From Nymphaea colorata (taxonomy: Eukaryota > Streptophyta > Magnoliopsida > Nymphaeales > Nymphaeaceae), in assembly GCF_008831285.2 (NCBI RefSeq), contig NC_045148.1, positions 1,488,001 to 1,552,000 of the forward strand: a DNA stretch of 64,000 nt. Reading direction: 5' to 3'. Below, piece after piece: positions 1-11,500 of this stretch. Positions within the stretch are counted from its first letter, which is position 1, and every line of letters begins with the position of its first letter. Made by a program: the position numbers and the translations under genes. The notes beneath the pieces were generated by a model, which ran no database searches, was not told the origin of the DNA, and worked only from the letters and a program-made list of their open reading frames with translations.

Positions 1-565
1 ACACAAAAACATTATACTATAATGTTAAAACTCATTAAAAACTTGATTGTCATCAAACTAAAAGACTGGGTTAGATGATCATGGCATCCAAATGCCCCAG
101 ACGCCTCATTGCACGTCTTTGACAAGAAGAAGCTCGAATAGTTGTGGAGAAGAAGGCTGTTTCGATGTTGTGGGGACATGTTTAGATGACTTTTGATCCA
201 GATCAGACAATACATGCACGATGGGATGTAATGATCTTACCTACATTCGATCCAAATGTGATCGTTTTGCCTCTCCAAATTTCAATTTAGCGAAATCGAA
301 CGATGTCATTCGCCGAGCCAACAATTTGAAGATTTATTTTACTGCTGACTAACGCTTTATTTTTTTAATTTCAATGGACACAACTCAATTCAATTACGTC
401 AATCGCCAAACACGGTTGGTCCAAATTTATTGCATACGGAATTTAGCCGGTCAAATGCAAAATATCGCGGTATTTTGAGGCCGTTATAATTGTCGTTTAA
501 AACGCGTTTCGATTTGAACGGACCGGCGCCCACTAGTGCCGTTGTGCGGGGTGTGGCGCCCTCTG

Positions 566-614
566 AGAAAGAGAGAGAGTGAGTGTGTGTGTGCGTGTGT
601 GCGAGAGAGAGAGA
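566..614. repeat. GA/GT-rich microsatellite upstream of the WD40 gene
   Basis: A run of GA repeats, then GT repeats, then GA again. It lies about 340 bases before the first recognised coding exon and would fall in the promoter or 5' leader. Purine-rich tracts of this kind are common near plant transcription starts. The several ORFs that cross it on both strands are low-complexity translations and not genes. Confidence 0.8.
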
Positions 615-800
615 TGATGAAGGTGAGGAGCCTGAGAAGGGCCCTCGTCCCTCCCTCCCTCCTTCCGAACCCTTCTCCTGCCAGCCTCCAATCCACCCGC
701 CTCTCCCTCCATGTACGGAACACATCCCATTTTCTTGTTATTGTTCTTCTTCTTATACTCTCTCTTTTTCTGACCTATCTATTTCGGCGTGGACAGGTGA

Positions 801-949
801 ATGAAGAGGGTTCGTCGTCTTCGGTGTTCGTCGCCTCTGGATGCCATGCCTACAAAGTGGAGGTTGGAAACCATCGCTCCTAATTCCTAGTCCTTAAGCA
901 AGGGCCTGTTATACTTCCCGGTGATGCGGACGTTCTTTTGCAGGTCGCC
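801..949 (+). promoter_or_regulatory. Probable 5' leader of the WD40 gene with a 29-codon upstream ORF
   Basis: An ATG at 801 opens a 29-codon frame closed by TAG at 888-890. Its product is basic and starts MKRVRRLRCSS. A good splice acceptor (TTTTGCAG, ending at 943) follows, and the first coding ATG of the reconstructed WD40 protein lies at 950 just after it. The short frame could be an upstream ORF in the leader. It could also be the real N-terminus if a donor I cannot see joins it in phase to the exon at 944, but the TAG stops a simple join. A transcript would decide. Confidence 0.35.
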
Positions 950-2485
950 ATGGAGGATTGTCCGGTGGAAGAGGGAAAGGACAGTCTCCTGATACCTATT
1001 CCAGCGAAGGTCTTATACTGTTATTTTTCATTTGCGTTGCTTTTGTGGGCCTGTATTTCGATTGCTGAAACTTATTCTACAGTTGTCGTACAATTCGTTC
1101 GCATTTGGTTTTGGTACATAGGGTTTTAGCTTGTTCATCTGCAGATAATGAATTCTTCAAGGGTCAGGCGTTGCCCGCATCGTTCCGAGGTTCAGAGTCT
1201 GGCTCTGGCAGATGCTTGTGAGTTCCGGCCATGTGTGTGTGTGTGTGCACATATCTTCTACCCGCATTTGCATTAGAATGGATGTCGGTTCGCCCTTTGG
1301 CATAGTTTGCTTTGCGTCGATAGTCAAATTTCTCGACTCTCTTTCTCGCTCTGTATATATACACACACAGAAACCCAACTTCCATTTCCATTTCTCTCCT
1401 TATTAAACATAGTTTTACAAAAGAAGAGAAGAGAGGAGAAAAAAAAAAGCACAGTTAAAGTTGTTAGGATTGGTGGTTGTGAAAATCTAATCACTCTCCA
1501 TATATATGCTTATGTGTGTTCGTTTCTTTCTGTAACAACCACGAAGAATTCAAAGTTTGTCCAGTCAAGAATCAATTCAGACCTTGTTAAGCACGTCTTG
1601 AACGTCAAATTTTATATCCATATACTTGCACACCTTCACATATCACTGTTCTATAATCTATATAATTATTGTTATTATCTGGAACGTCATTTTTTATATT
1701 CATATACATGTACACCTTCATTATTACTATTCTATATAATTGCTATTATATGGTATGATATTAGTACCAGTGTTGAGAAAAACAGCTTAATCGGTTATGA
1801 TTAGGCGAAAAATTAGATTATGTATATATATGTATTTTTTCAAATAATGGAAAAAATATGAAAAATGATTAAGAAATAAAAAAGAACAACTAATGGTCTA
1901 TGGCACATGGCACCCTTATATTGGCCAATGAATTGAATGAATTTGCCATCGATTGGATTTGAATGGCCAATTCCATTCGATTGTTAAAACACTGCGTTGT
2001 ACTGATAAAATTAAAAGTTTGTACTTTCTGGAGTCAAGAGTAAATTCATTAGAACTCGACCTTGTTGGGCATATTTGCAATGTCAATTGATATGCGTGTA
2101 TACATACACCCCTTCACATAGGACTATTATATATAACTATTGTTGTATGGGAGGATACTTATTCCTTCTGATGGAATGGTACCTTTATTAAATAAACAAT
2201 TCAAGACTTTTCAAGTCAAGGGTCAATTTGTGAACACTTTGCCTTGCTGGGCACGTCTACAATTTTAAATATACACACATGTATATTCATGGGAAATGGG
2301 ATATGAGTAAACTCCAACCCTCCCTAGGATTCACCAGTCGTAAGGTGGGGACGATGGTTGTAGAGGAAAAATGCAAAAAAGGGAGAAAGAGAAAGAATAG
2401 GTCAGAGAGAAAAGGTGATTAAACCCATTCTCAAAATGGGAGTGGACCGAGTGGTTGAACCGTTGAACCCATTTCTTATAAATAG

Positions 2486-2540
<55 letters not shown>

Positions 2541-5500
2541 CACTTTTGCATATACTGTTTTTTATATGATGATATTCTACACTAACAAGGGCATAAAATT
2601 AATGCAAAAAAATTCATTTTATTTCTTTCTTTTTTTCCTCTTATTTTCTACAAATTAAACCTGCGGATCTGATCCACATGTTTGTGTTGGCAGGAAGGAA
2701 GTTTGGACCCTTTGCTTTGTGTGATTTTGACATATGAATAGGTTTTTGGAGTGCTAAGACAATTAAGATGTTGTAGATTATGTGAAAACTTAGTGATTCA
2801 TGAAGCCACTCTTTCACGTGAAGAAAAAGGGATGAAAAACATTGTGTTTGCTTGTGAATTGATGGATTTATTTTCTTTGATACCCTTCAATATATATGTG
2901 TACACCATGTCATTGGTTGTAAATGCGCCTTCCCGCTTATTCATTCATGCTTCTAGTCTTAAGATGTTTAAACAAAAATGCCTATCTGGATGCATAAAAA
3001 AAGTATGTTTATCGTGGTAAATTTATTGTTTTGCACATGATTGAAGTCTAGTATCACCTAGTGGAAAAAATTTATTAATATATCAGGCTAGCTTGGTGGC
3101 TGTTGTATTATATGTTGTTGATGCCTGTGATTGTTTGGCAATTTTGCAGGTGATATGGGCTTAGTGTTAGGTACAGTTGATTCTTATGGTCATGCCATTG
3201 TGTCTGTACTGGATACTGGAAGCCAAGGTACCATTTCTTTCTGTCCTTTTCTATTCTACAAGATATGCTGAAAATGGCCAATTCACATTGCTGAGGGTGT
3301 GGTATGGATGCAAAGGGGAAAGACAGTTAGACAGCACTTCTGGGAAGGCTTTGAGTATATTTACATACGAGTAGGCATGAAAAATGCACTTGTTATGTGA
3401 CAAGTGGAAAGTGTGAAAGATTCAGGAAATGCTCTGGATAAGAATTTACAGGGCATTAGTTGTAAAGTTGTAAACTAAAATCTTAAGAAATGTAGAAGGT
3501 ATATTGTTGGTGTTGAAAATTTGAAAATTTATAGTTTGCATTTTTCATGTTGAGCATGGGCTGTATGTTGGTTGAGAACAAGCAATTTGAATTAAGTTTG
3601 AAGTAAATTGGTCCTAGCCCTGGAGGACCCAGTACTTGTGTGGGTATTACACAAATATGAGGATAAGTACATGGGACCGGTAGGAATGTTCAGGACATTT
3701 TGATTTAACTTCGTTCATAATGTTCCCTCATTTGTAAATTACTGTCTCCTGAATTGATCATTCTATTAGTTTATCATAGTGAACAGCTGGCTTTTATTCA
3801 AATAGGCAGATCATGAAAAGTTAGGATGTAAACAAAGATGCTTCCTTTTGGTAATGGAGAAAATAATGTTTTTTCTGTCCATTATATATTGGCAAATGCC
3901 TCCCGTTTACACGTGTCAAATTGTCAGACATTGAAAGGCTCACGTATTCCGCTCTGCCTCTGGATTGTGGTGTGGGTGAGGGTAGCTGGGCTGGTCTTTG
4001 CTTCAGTCCAAATCAATGGTCCACGGTAATACACTTATGTACTTTGCTCTCATTTATGCTGTAGGTAAATGTTGCTTCTGTTTTCCTCATACTATAAAAC
4101 CTTTTGGATTGGCATCACAACATAAAACTTGATTGTACTATGAACCAAGGGATATTTTCCATTTGTTTGTATTCAGCTCCTAAATTTTTTGTTAATTAAT
4201 CTTGCTAACTGCCTGTTGACGATCATATACTTCATTAACCTATGACTGTTTAAGTTCTAACTGTCAAATCCTTAATTAGATGCATCAGGTGTTTTGGTAT
4301 TGTGGCTAACCTATGACCCATCTGTTGTTTTCCAGACAATGACTGTCTACTTAGATATCAGTTGTGTTCTAAGTCATAACTTATTGTTCTAGTGGTGGTA
4401 TGTGGTAGTTGTGCCATTATGGAACTAGGATGTAATTTTTCCTCTGTTGGATGTCACAAGGTTCATGCTATCAAAAGTCCACACATGTGTGTGCCTACAC
4501 GTGGGTTGGATCCTCATTTTCTAACATGGCCTTTGAATTGTGATGTTTGAGGCTAGAATTGTGGGGTGACTTACAGGTATGGACATCTATAAAGTGTAGA
4601 CGCTAATTTCAGCTGCGCGTTTCACCTCAAAATTCCCAAATTGAAATTAATAAATGTCAATATGGAGGTTTATTTGCTTATTGCTGTGCCTATTGATTCT
4701 TCGATACTGAAAAAGCTGAGACAATTTTGTGAAAATATGTAAATAGCCTGACATCATCTTCGTCTGCAATTGAAATCATCCATCAGCCAACCTGATTGCA
4801 GAAAGTCCAAAAACATAAACTTCGGAAATAGGCACCTCTGTCAACCATTGGTGAGCAAATGAACTGTCTTAAACACATTAGAGATAGATGCAATTAGCAT
4901 CATGCTGGGAAGATTTTGTAGATTTTGGTTTTAGGGGGGGGGGGAAATGGCACAAGCGCTTGCATGGAACTATGATCCTGTGAAAAATGGAATAAGATGT
5001 TCTTTTTGCAAAATGTTAACATTCTCTAGATTCCTACAAATATTGGCAACTGGATATTCAGTTTTTTATTTTACCTTCGTGCCCAATCGTTCAACGTTGT
5101 TGAATACCAGAAATCATGTATGTGCTTATATTGATCTGCTAATATCAATGTTATCACTGGCGTATCGTATCGCGTATCGGTCGGGCCGACCTATACGCCG
5201 TATCGTAACATATCATAAATGTATCGTAACGTATCGTAAAATTAATTTTTAATTTGTAAAAAATATTAAAAAATTATAAAAAATACAAAAAAATCAGAAA
5301 AAATCTAAAAAAGTCCGAAAAGATAAACAAAAATCAGAAAAAATCAAGAAAAATGTATTTAAAGGAACATTCATCATTCATGCATACGAAGTATGAACTA
5401 TGAAAGTATGAAGTATGAATATGAACAACACATTCCAAAATAAGAAACCAGACGTTCAAAAATCAAAATAACATACTAAGCAGCCGAAGAGTATTTGATT

Positions 5501-8500
5501 ACATCACAATTTATAAGTTCAGAAGTCAAAACATATAGACATAGTTATCATCTTTCCTGATTCAACAAAAAGCCTCGTCAATCGTCATTTGCATCATCAT
5601 CTTCATTCTTCATCATCATCTTCATTTTCTTCATTAAGTGCTTCTTCTATCCCCTCTGTTGCAAATGGAATGTCACAAAAAAACCAAAAAACCCTCTTTC
5701 TCCAAGCTTCCCATTGTGCCCTCTACGAGAAAGAAACATTTTCACGGGCAAAACTTGATGCAAATGAGGAAAATCTCTCCCTCCCACGTCTCTTGAAGCG
5801 TTTAGAAACAAGAAAAGAGAGAGAAAGAAGAGCGTATATACAAGAAGACGCAAAAAAGGGGACGTCGGGGCCCCTTTTTTATAAATTTCCCCGTATCGTA
5901 CGATACGGGGGTGTATCGCCCATGTCGTGCAATAAGCCTACGATACACGGCCGTATCGTGTATCGTAGACGTATCGTGCGATACACGTCCGTATCGTACG
6001 CTACGGATAACATTGGCTAATATTATATTTGTTTTTTCTGTTTTGATCTCCAGGTGGCAGTTGCTCGTAGTTTTTGCAAAAGCATAGATATCTACGACCA
6101 AGAGATTCATCTTCGGAGTTTACACACGTAAGCTATTTTATTATTTAAATGGATCTCTATCAACATCTGGATCTTATGTTTATGTGCTTGAGTAACAAAA
6201 AGAGGCTCACAATAAGAGCACATAAGTTAGTTATCATCAGCTTATTGTTATAAAGGTTTCTCTGGCTTTGTTGAAATTTACCTTCTTTCTGAGCTATAAA
6301 AGTGATAGTAGTTGTTTCTGTCTAGCGACTGATTCAATTATGAGGTCTTCTTGCAGCTTGTGGAATCCTGCTTCTATATGCTTTGTGCAAACGGTAATTG
6401 GAGATGGTGGCTCTTCTATAATAGCCATTGCTGAAGGCTGCCAGGTATCATGCTTCTAAGCAGATGATTTTAAGTTGTTTTAGATAACTCTTGAAGGTGG
6501 TAAACAGGTTTTCTCGAAAGGGTCCCCGTGTTTGAAGATGGTTATTATGGTGTATTGAGCCACATTTTCAAGTGCTTGCTGCAATAAATAAAACATAATT
6601 TACTCTTTAGAGTTTACAAAAATTTCTATTTTTGTTTTTCCTAAACTGCCTCTCTGATGCTAGTCACCTGAGTTCCTTTCAGTCCTCAAATGCTGAGGTT
6701 TGTATTTACTTTCATCCATGCCCTCAATCAAACATCAATGTCAAGAATTTGTCTCTAGATTTAATCTTTGAAATACAATTTTTTTCTTTCCTCACGAGCC
6801 AACTTGTTGCAGCTCTCCATTTGGGATCTCAGAGTAAAGCAAAATGGTGGTTGCATACAGCGCATTACTGGGACCCTGGGAAGCCCTTTTCATGCTGTTT
6901 GCAGTTCTGCAGATGGTTCGGTTGCAGTTGGTGGGGCCGATCGTTCTGTGACCATCTTTGACTGTCGCAGGTTAACAACCAAACGAACATTGGAATTATG
7001 ATTTGACTCTGATATTATTACATATGGTTCCTGTAATTCTTGCTATCTGCACCTTTAGCTCCCCTATTTTGGATGTTTTCATGGATGGTTCCATGCACTT
7101 TATAATTTAGCTAGTAAGTTAATTCCTGTGATCCTACCACCTCCAACACTACTACTGGCAGTCTTTTCGACAGCCGCTATTGCTTCTGCCATCACCTCTA
7201 CTCACTTTCACCACCACCCCAAATGGTTGTCACACCACCTGCTACCTTCACCAACACTTTTCGACTGCAATCACCATTGTTACAGCTGCCACCTGGCCAT
7301 CACAACATTACTATTGTTTCACCCAGTGTTGTACGTATCGTACGATACAGAGTCGTATCATACGATACGTATCGTATCAAACGTAAAAAACGATACGATA
7401 CACCCCTTGTATCGTACATTTACGATACGGGCACGATACAACAACGATACGGTTATGATACGACACGATACATGTACGATACAATAATTTTTATTGATTT
7501 TTTATTATTTTTTGAGAATTTTTTATATTTTTTCTGATTATTTAAAAAAAAATGATATGTTACGATATTTTACGATACAGCGTATCTTAAAGCCAGATCG
7601 ATACGGCTTACGATACGCTTTTTACAACATTGGTTTCACCACCAGTGCCATCACTGCTGCTATGCCAGTTCTGGCATAACCACTGTTTCTTTTTTTTCTC
7701 TAATTTTGTCTTAAACTAATTCATTATCGAGCACTTTCATTCTTGTACATCAAAGACATCAATTTTTTGTGTCTTTGTTTTGACAATAAATAGAGTTCAA
7801 AGGACCTTAGATATACATTAAACTTTCAGAATGAAGTTATGGAAGCCTTATAGGAACCATACTCACAAATATTGGTCTTAGGCTCTTAGCTAATGCCTAC
7901 ATCTGTTCAAGGCAGAATCACACAATATTAGTGGTTTTCTAATAAGATCTAGGAAAACCTCAAGAATAAAAAATCTGTTGAGAAAATTGAAACGCAAGCA
8001 AGAAAAATCCTATTCAATATGAAAACAAATGAGAATTTCATGATATCACAGTGATATTGTTGTGAATTATCAACTACGTCACGCGGATGCACTTGTAAAG
8101 CACCAGCACTTGTTTGGGCACTTCAGGATACTTGAGTGTGGGCATGGGTACAGTCAAAGGTGTGGCAGATGCATCAATGCATTTTCTGCCATTTTTTGTC
8201 CAACTTTAGATCCAGTGAACTTTCGTTAAGTTCGATTTTATCTTTTTTGTAATTTTTTAAAACCTTTTAATATTTTTTATTTGGTCACTTGAATTAACCG
8301 TTTCCTGAAACCTTCTAATTCTGAACACTTTCATGTTATGTTGTTTATCAATGTAGTAACTATTTTTCAATAATTATTTTTTTGTGAGATATATATGTGT
8401 ATGTGTGTAGACTTAGTAAATATGATAACCATGTGAATGTATAGAGCCATCTAATCAATTTTGTTCACACTTCATAGTTTACGCAAATTTTTTTTTTTCA

Positions 8501-11500
8501 AATACAAATTAATCATGATTTGAAAAATAACTGTATATGAAGCACCATATGGTCATCAATTAAGTTATTTGGATGACTCTTAATCAGTCCACATAGTCCT
8601 CATATTTTCTTAATCTATATTTATATATAAAAACTGTGGCTGCATCCAAGTTTTCCTAAATTGCTTTGCATTCGAATGCGCACTGCACCTTTACCCACGT
8701 GACATAGGTTTGAAAAGTGTTTAAATTTCCTGTGTTTTCAATTTCTTACAAGATTTTTCTTTTATATTTTACCACTATCTTGTGATTTTCTCAAATGCTG
8801 CTGACATCTATAACTATGATTGGAACTAAAAGCAGAAAAGTCAACTTCCAACCAAAAGTAGATTGGCATTTTATTTTATAAACATACTTGTATTTAAGGT
8901 TCTAAAGCTAAGAAGACGGAAGCTAAATGTGATCTAACTGGGTGCACTGGTAGCTCAAAACCGAAGAAATCCACAGGAGTGTTTGTTTCTTCTCAGCTTT
9001 CTAAGAGCAGTATGACTGTCAAATTTTGGTTTCAACTGTATCTAGCGTACTAGTTAATTTGTTTCCGACCTTTTTAAAAACTTGCATTTTGACTTCAGCA
9101 TTGCATGCAGATGGTCAGCTTTTTCAAGGTGGGTGAATTGTTCAAAGTATGAGGTGGGTTGTCCTGCAGCTGCTTCTCTCTTTCGAAGTACTTTTTTTGT
9201 TATCTTCTGAAATAGCAGGTCTCCTGCTGCCAGTTCTATATGCATCATTTGAATATATTATAGACTGGCCAGCGGCCAGTATGCTCTCTTCTTTACATGG
9301 TGGTCATTCTCCTTATTACTTTGCCCTCCTGAAAGCTGTTTGGAGGCTATTCCTTTATTGATGTTCCCATTTGGCTTTTTTTTTCTGAATGTAGTCTGGT
9401 GCACTCTTGTTAGTGTTGTATTACCTCAAGGAGGTATTTTTCCCTCACCGTAATGAGATATTTTTTTTGGTTGTCTTGTTGTAGTGCTTCTCCTTTCTCT
9501 TGCAGTAACACTATTGGAGGCACCCAACATCCTCCTGGATGGTGCCTAATGCCTAAAACTTTTTTATCAAACTGTATTTTCTCCTTGCGATTAGAATGTC
9601 CAAGACTGCCCTTAGCTACAGATGCTTCAAATCTCTATCTAGTCTTTTAATAATATATTTATAAATGCTTGCATCAGTGCATTGCCGTCAAAGAAAAAAG
9701 AAAGTAATTGATTCCATTCACATTGCCAGTGAAGCCATGCAATATCCATTCACCTTTCCAAGCCATGGACTATCCGGGCATCACATTATCTAGTCAAGCA
9801 ATAAATGCTTTTAATCAAGCCATGCACTAACCATTCACCTTGGCTACTCCAGTCTTGCGGATCCCAAATTCCACTTATCTTGCACAGTTTCAAAAAATTT
9901 TACATGTTGAGCATGTGTTCTCTAAATTGACGGGCCAATAAGTTTTTTGCTTGAAAATGACTGTTTTTTTCCCCTTTCAATGACATAATGGTGAAGAAAC
10001 ATTTAAAATTTGTAAGCTCTCTTATGCTTCTACATGGTTAATCAATATTTCATAGATCGTCTAAAGTATGTTTCTATCAGACGTATCACCTGCAGAATGA
10101 ATATCTTTGAATTGGTGGATTCTAACTGTAATTGCTTGTTATTGTAGATAACAGGTCTTGCATTCTCCTCTCTGGATGCTGATCATATTTACATTCAAAG
10201 TGTTGACTATGAGGTAATTGTATTTCCTACTATTCTCTTCTTTGGGCATCCATTCTCTATAGGCAACGTTTGGAATTTATTTATGTCAGTTTATTATTGT
10301 TTACATGTTGTAGAAACACGCAGCGGAAGAAGAGAAAGAAAAAACGAACACAGGATTTACGTGGGAAACCTCAGAACGAGGTGAAAAACTACGGGGAAGC
10401 TCTAACCTAGGGGCAAAACCGCAACCCTAGGAGAGAGAAAACTTAATTCACTTAATCAACAATTACAATAAGTGATTAGAATAAAAGAGGGAGGAAGAGA
10501 GACTTGCCTAGGGAACCGAGCCCGTCCTCGGTTCCCACGCCAATGGGTACCGGGTCCATATCCGGACCCGGTTCCCTATTACACGGTATTCTAACACACC
10601 CCTTCAAGCTTGGCATACATGTCAAACATACCAAGCTTGCTAACATTTTTTTCAAATTGAGATGTACATAAGGCTTTAGTTAGAACGTCTGCAATTTGAT
10701 CTTCAAACTTCATATAAGGAAGGATCAACTCCTTTGAATCTATGCGCTCCCGTATGAAGTGGCGATCTATCTCCACATGTTTGGTTTTGTCATGCAGGAC
10801 GGGATTATTTGCCAGGTTAATCGCAGACTTATTGTCACAATACATTTTCATCTTCTCTTCAATTTCAATTCCAATATCTGCTAAAAGAATCTTTAGCCAT
10901 AACATCTCAGTAACCCCCATAGCAACAGCCCTGTATTCAGCCTCAGCACTGGATCTAGAACAGACCTCCTGCCTTTTACTCCTCCATACCACCAGGTTTC
11001 CTCCTAGAAAGATGCAGTACCCTCTGGTAGATCTTTTGGTATCCGTGCAACCAGCCCAATCGGCGTCAGAGTATTTCCTTCAATATTAAGTTTGTCCTGT
11101 CGTGTATACAGTAACCCTTTACCTGGTTTATTCTTCAGGTACCCCAACACTCTTTCTGCACTCTTCCAGTGACAATCAATAGGAGCATGCATAAATTGAC
11201 TCAACACATTTACAGCATAAGTAATATCAGGGCAAGTAAAAGTAAGATAAATAAGCTTACCAACCAGCCTCTGATACCGTCTTTTTCCTTCCTCATCCAG
11301 GATGTTACCAGTTTTGATACTTATCTTTGTACCTGACTCCATTGGAGTTAGAAAGGGCCTGCATCCCAGTTTACCTGTCTCTTTCAGGAGGTCCAGAGTG
11401 TACTTCCTTTGGCTCATAACAAGCCCTGTTTCTGATCGTGCAATCTCTATTCCCAGAAAGTACCTTAATTTTTCCAGATCTTTAAGGTCAAATTTAGCAG

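Noticed and set aside
399-883. Several overlapping ORFs on both strands around the GA/GT repeat
   Set aside because: They translate simple repeats (Ser-Leu, Cys-Val and His-Thr runs) and have no conserved content.
5589-6110. ORFs of 143 and 102 residues across the first hAT MITE
   Set aside because: They run through the GTATCG arrays and element end, with Tyr/Arg/Ser repeats dictated by the hexamers.
7128-7537. ORF of 119 residues ending in the second hAT MITE
   Set aside because: It crosses from plain intron into the MITE and shows no family similarity.
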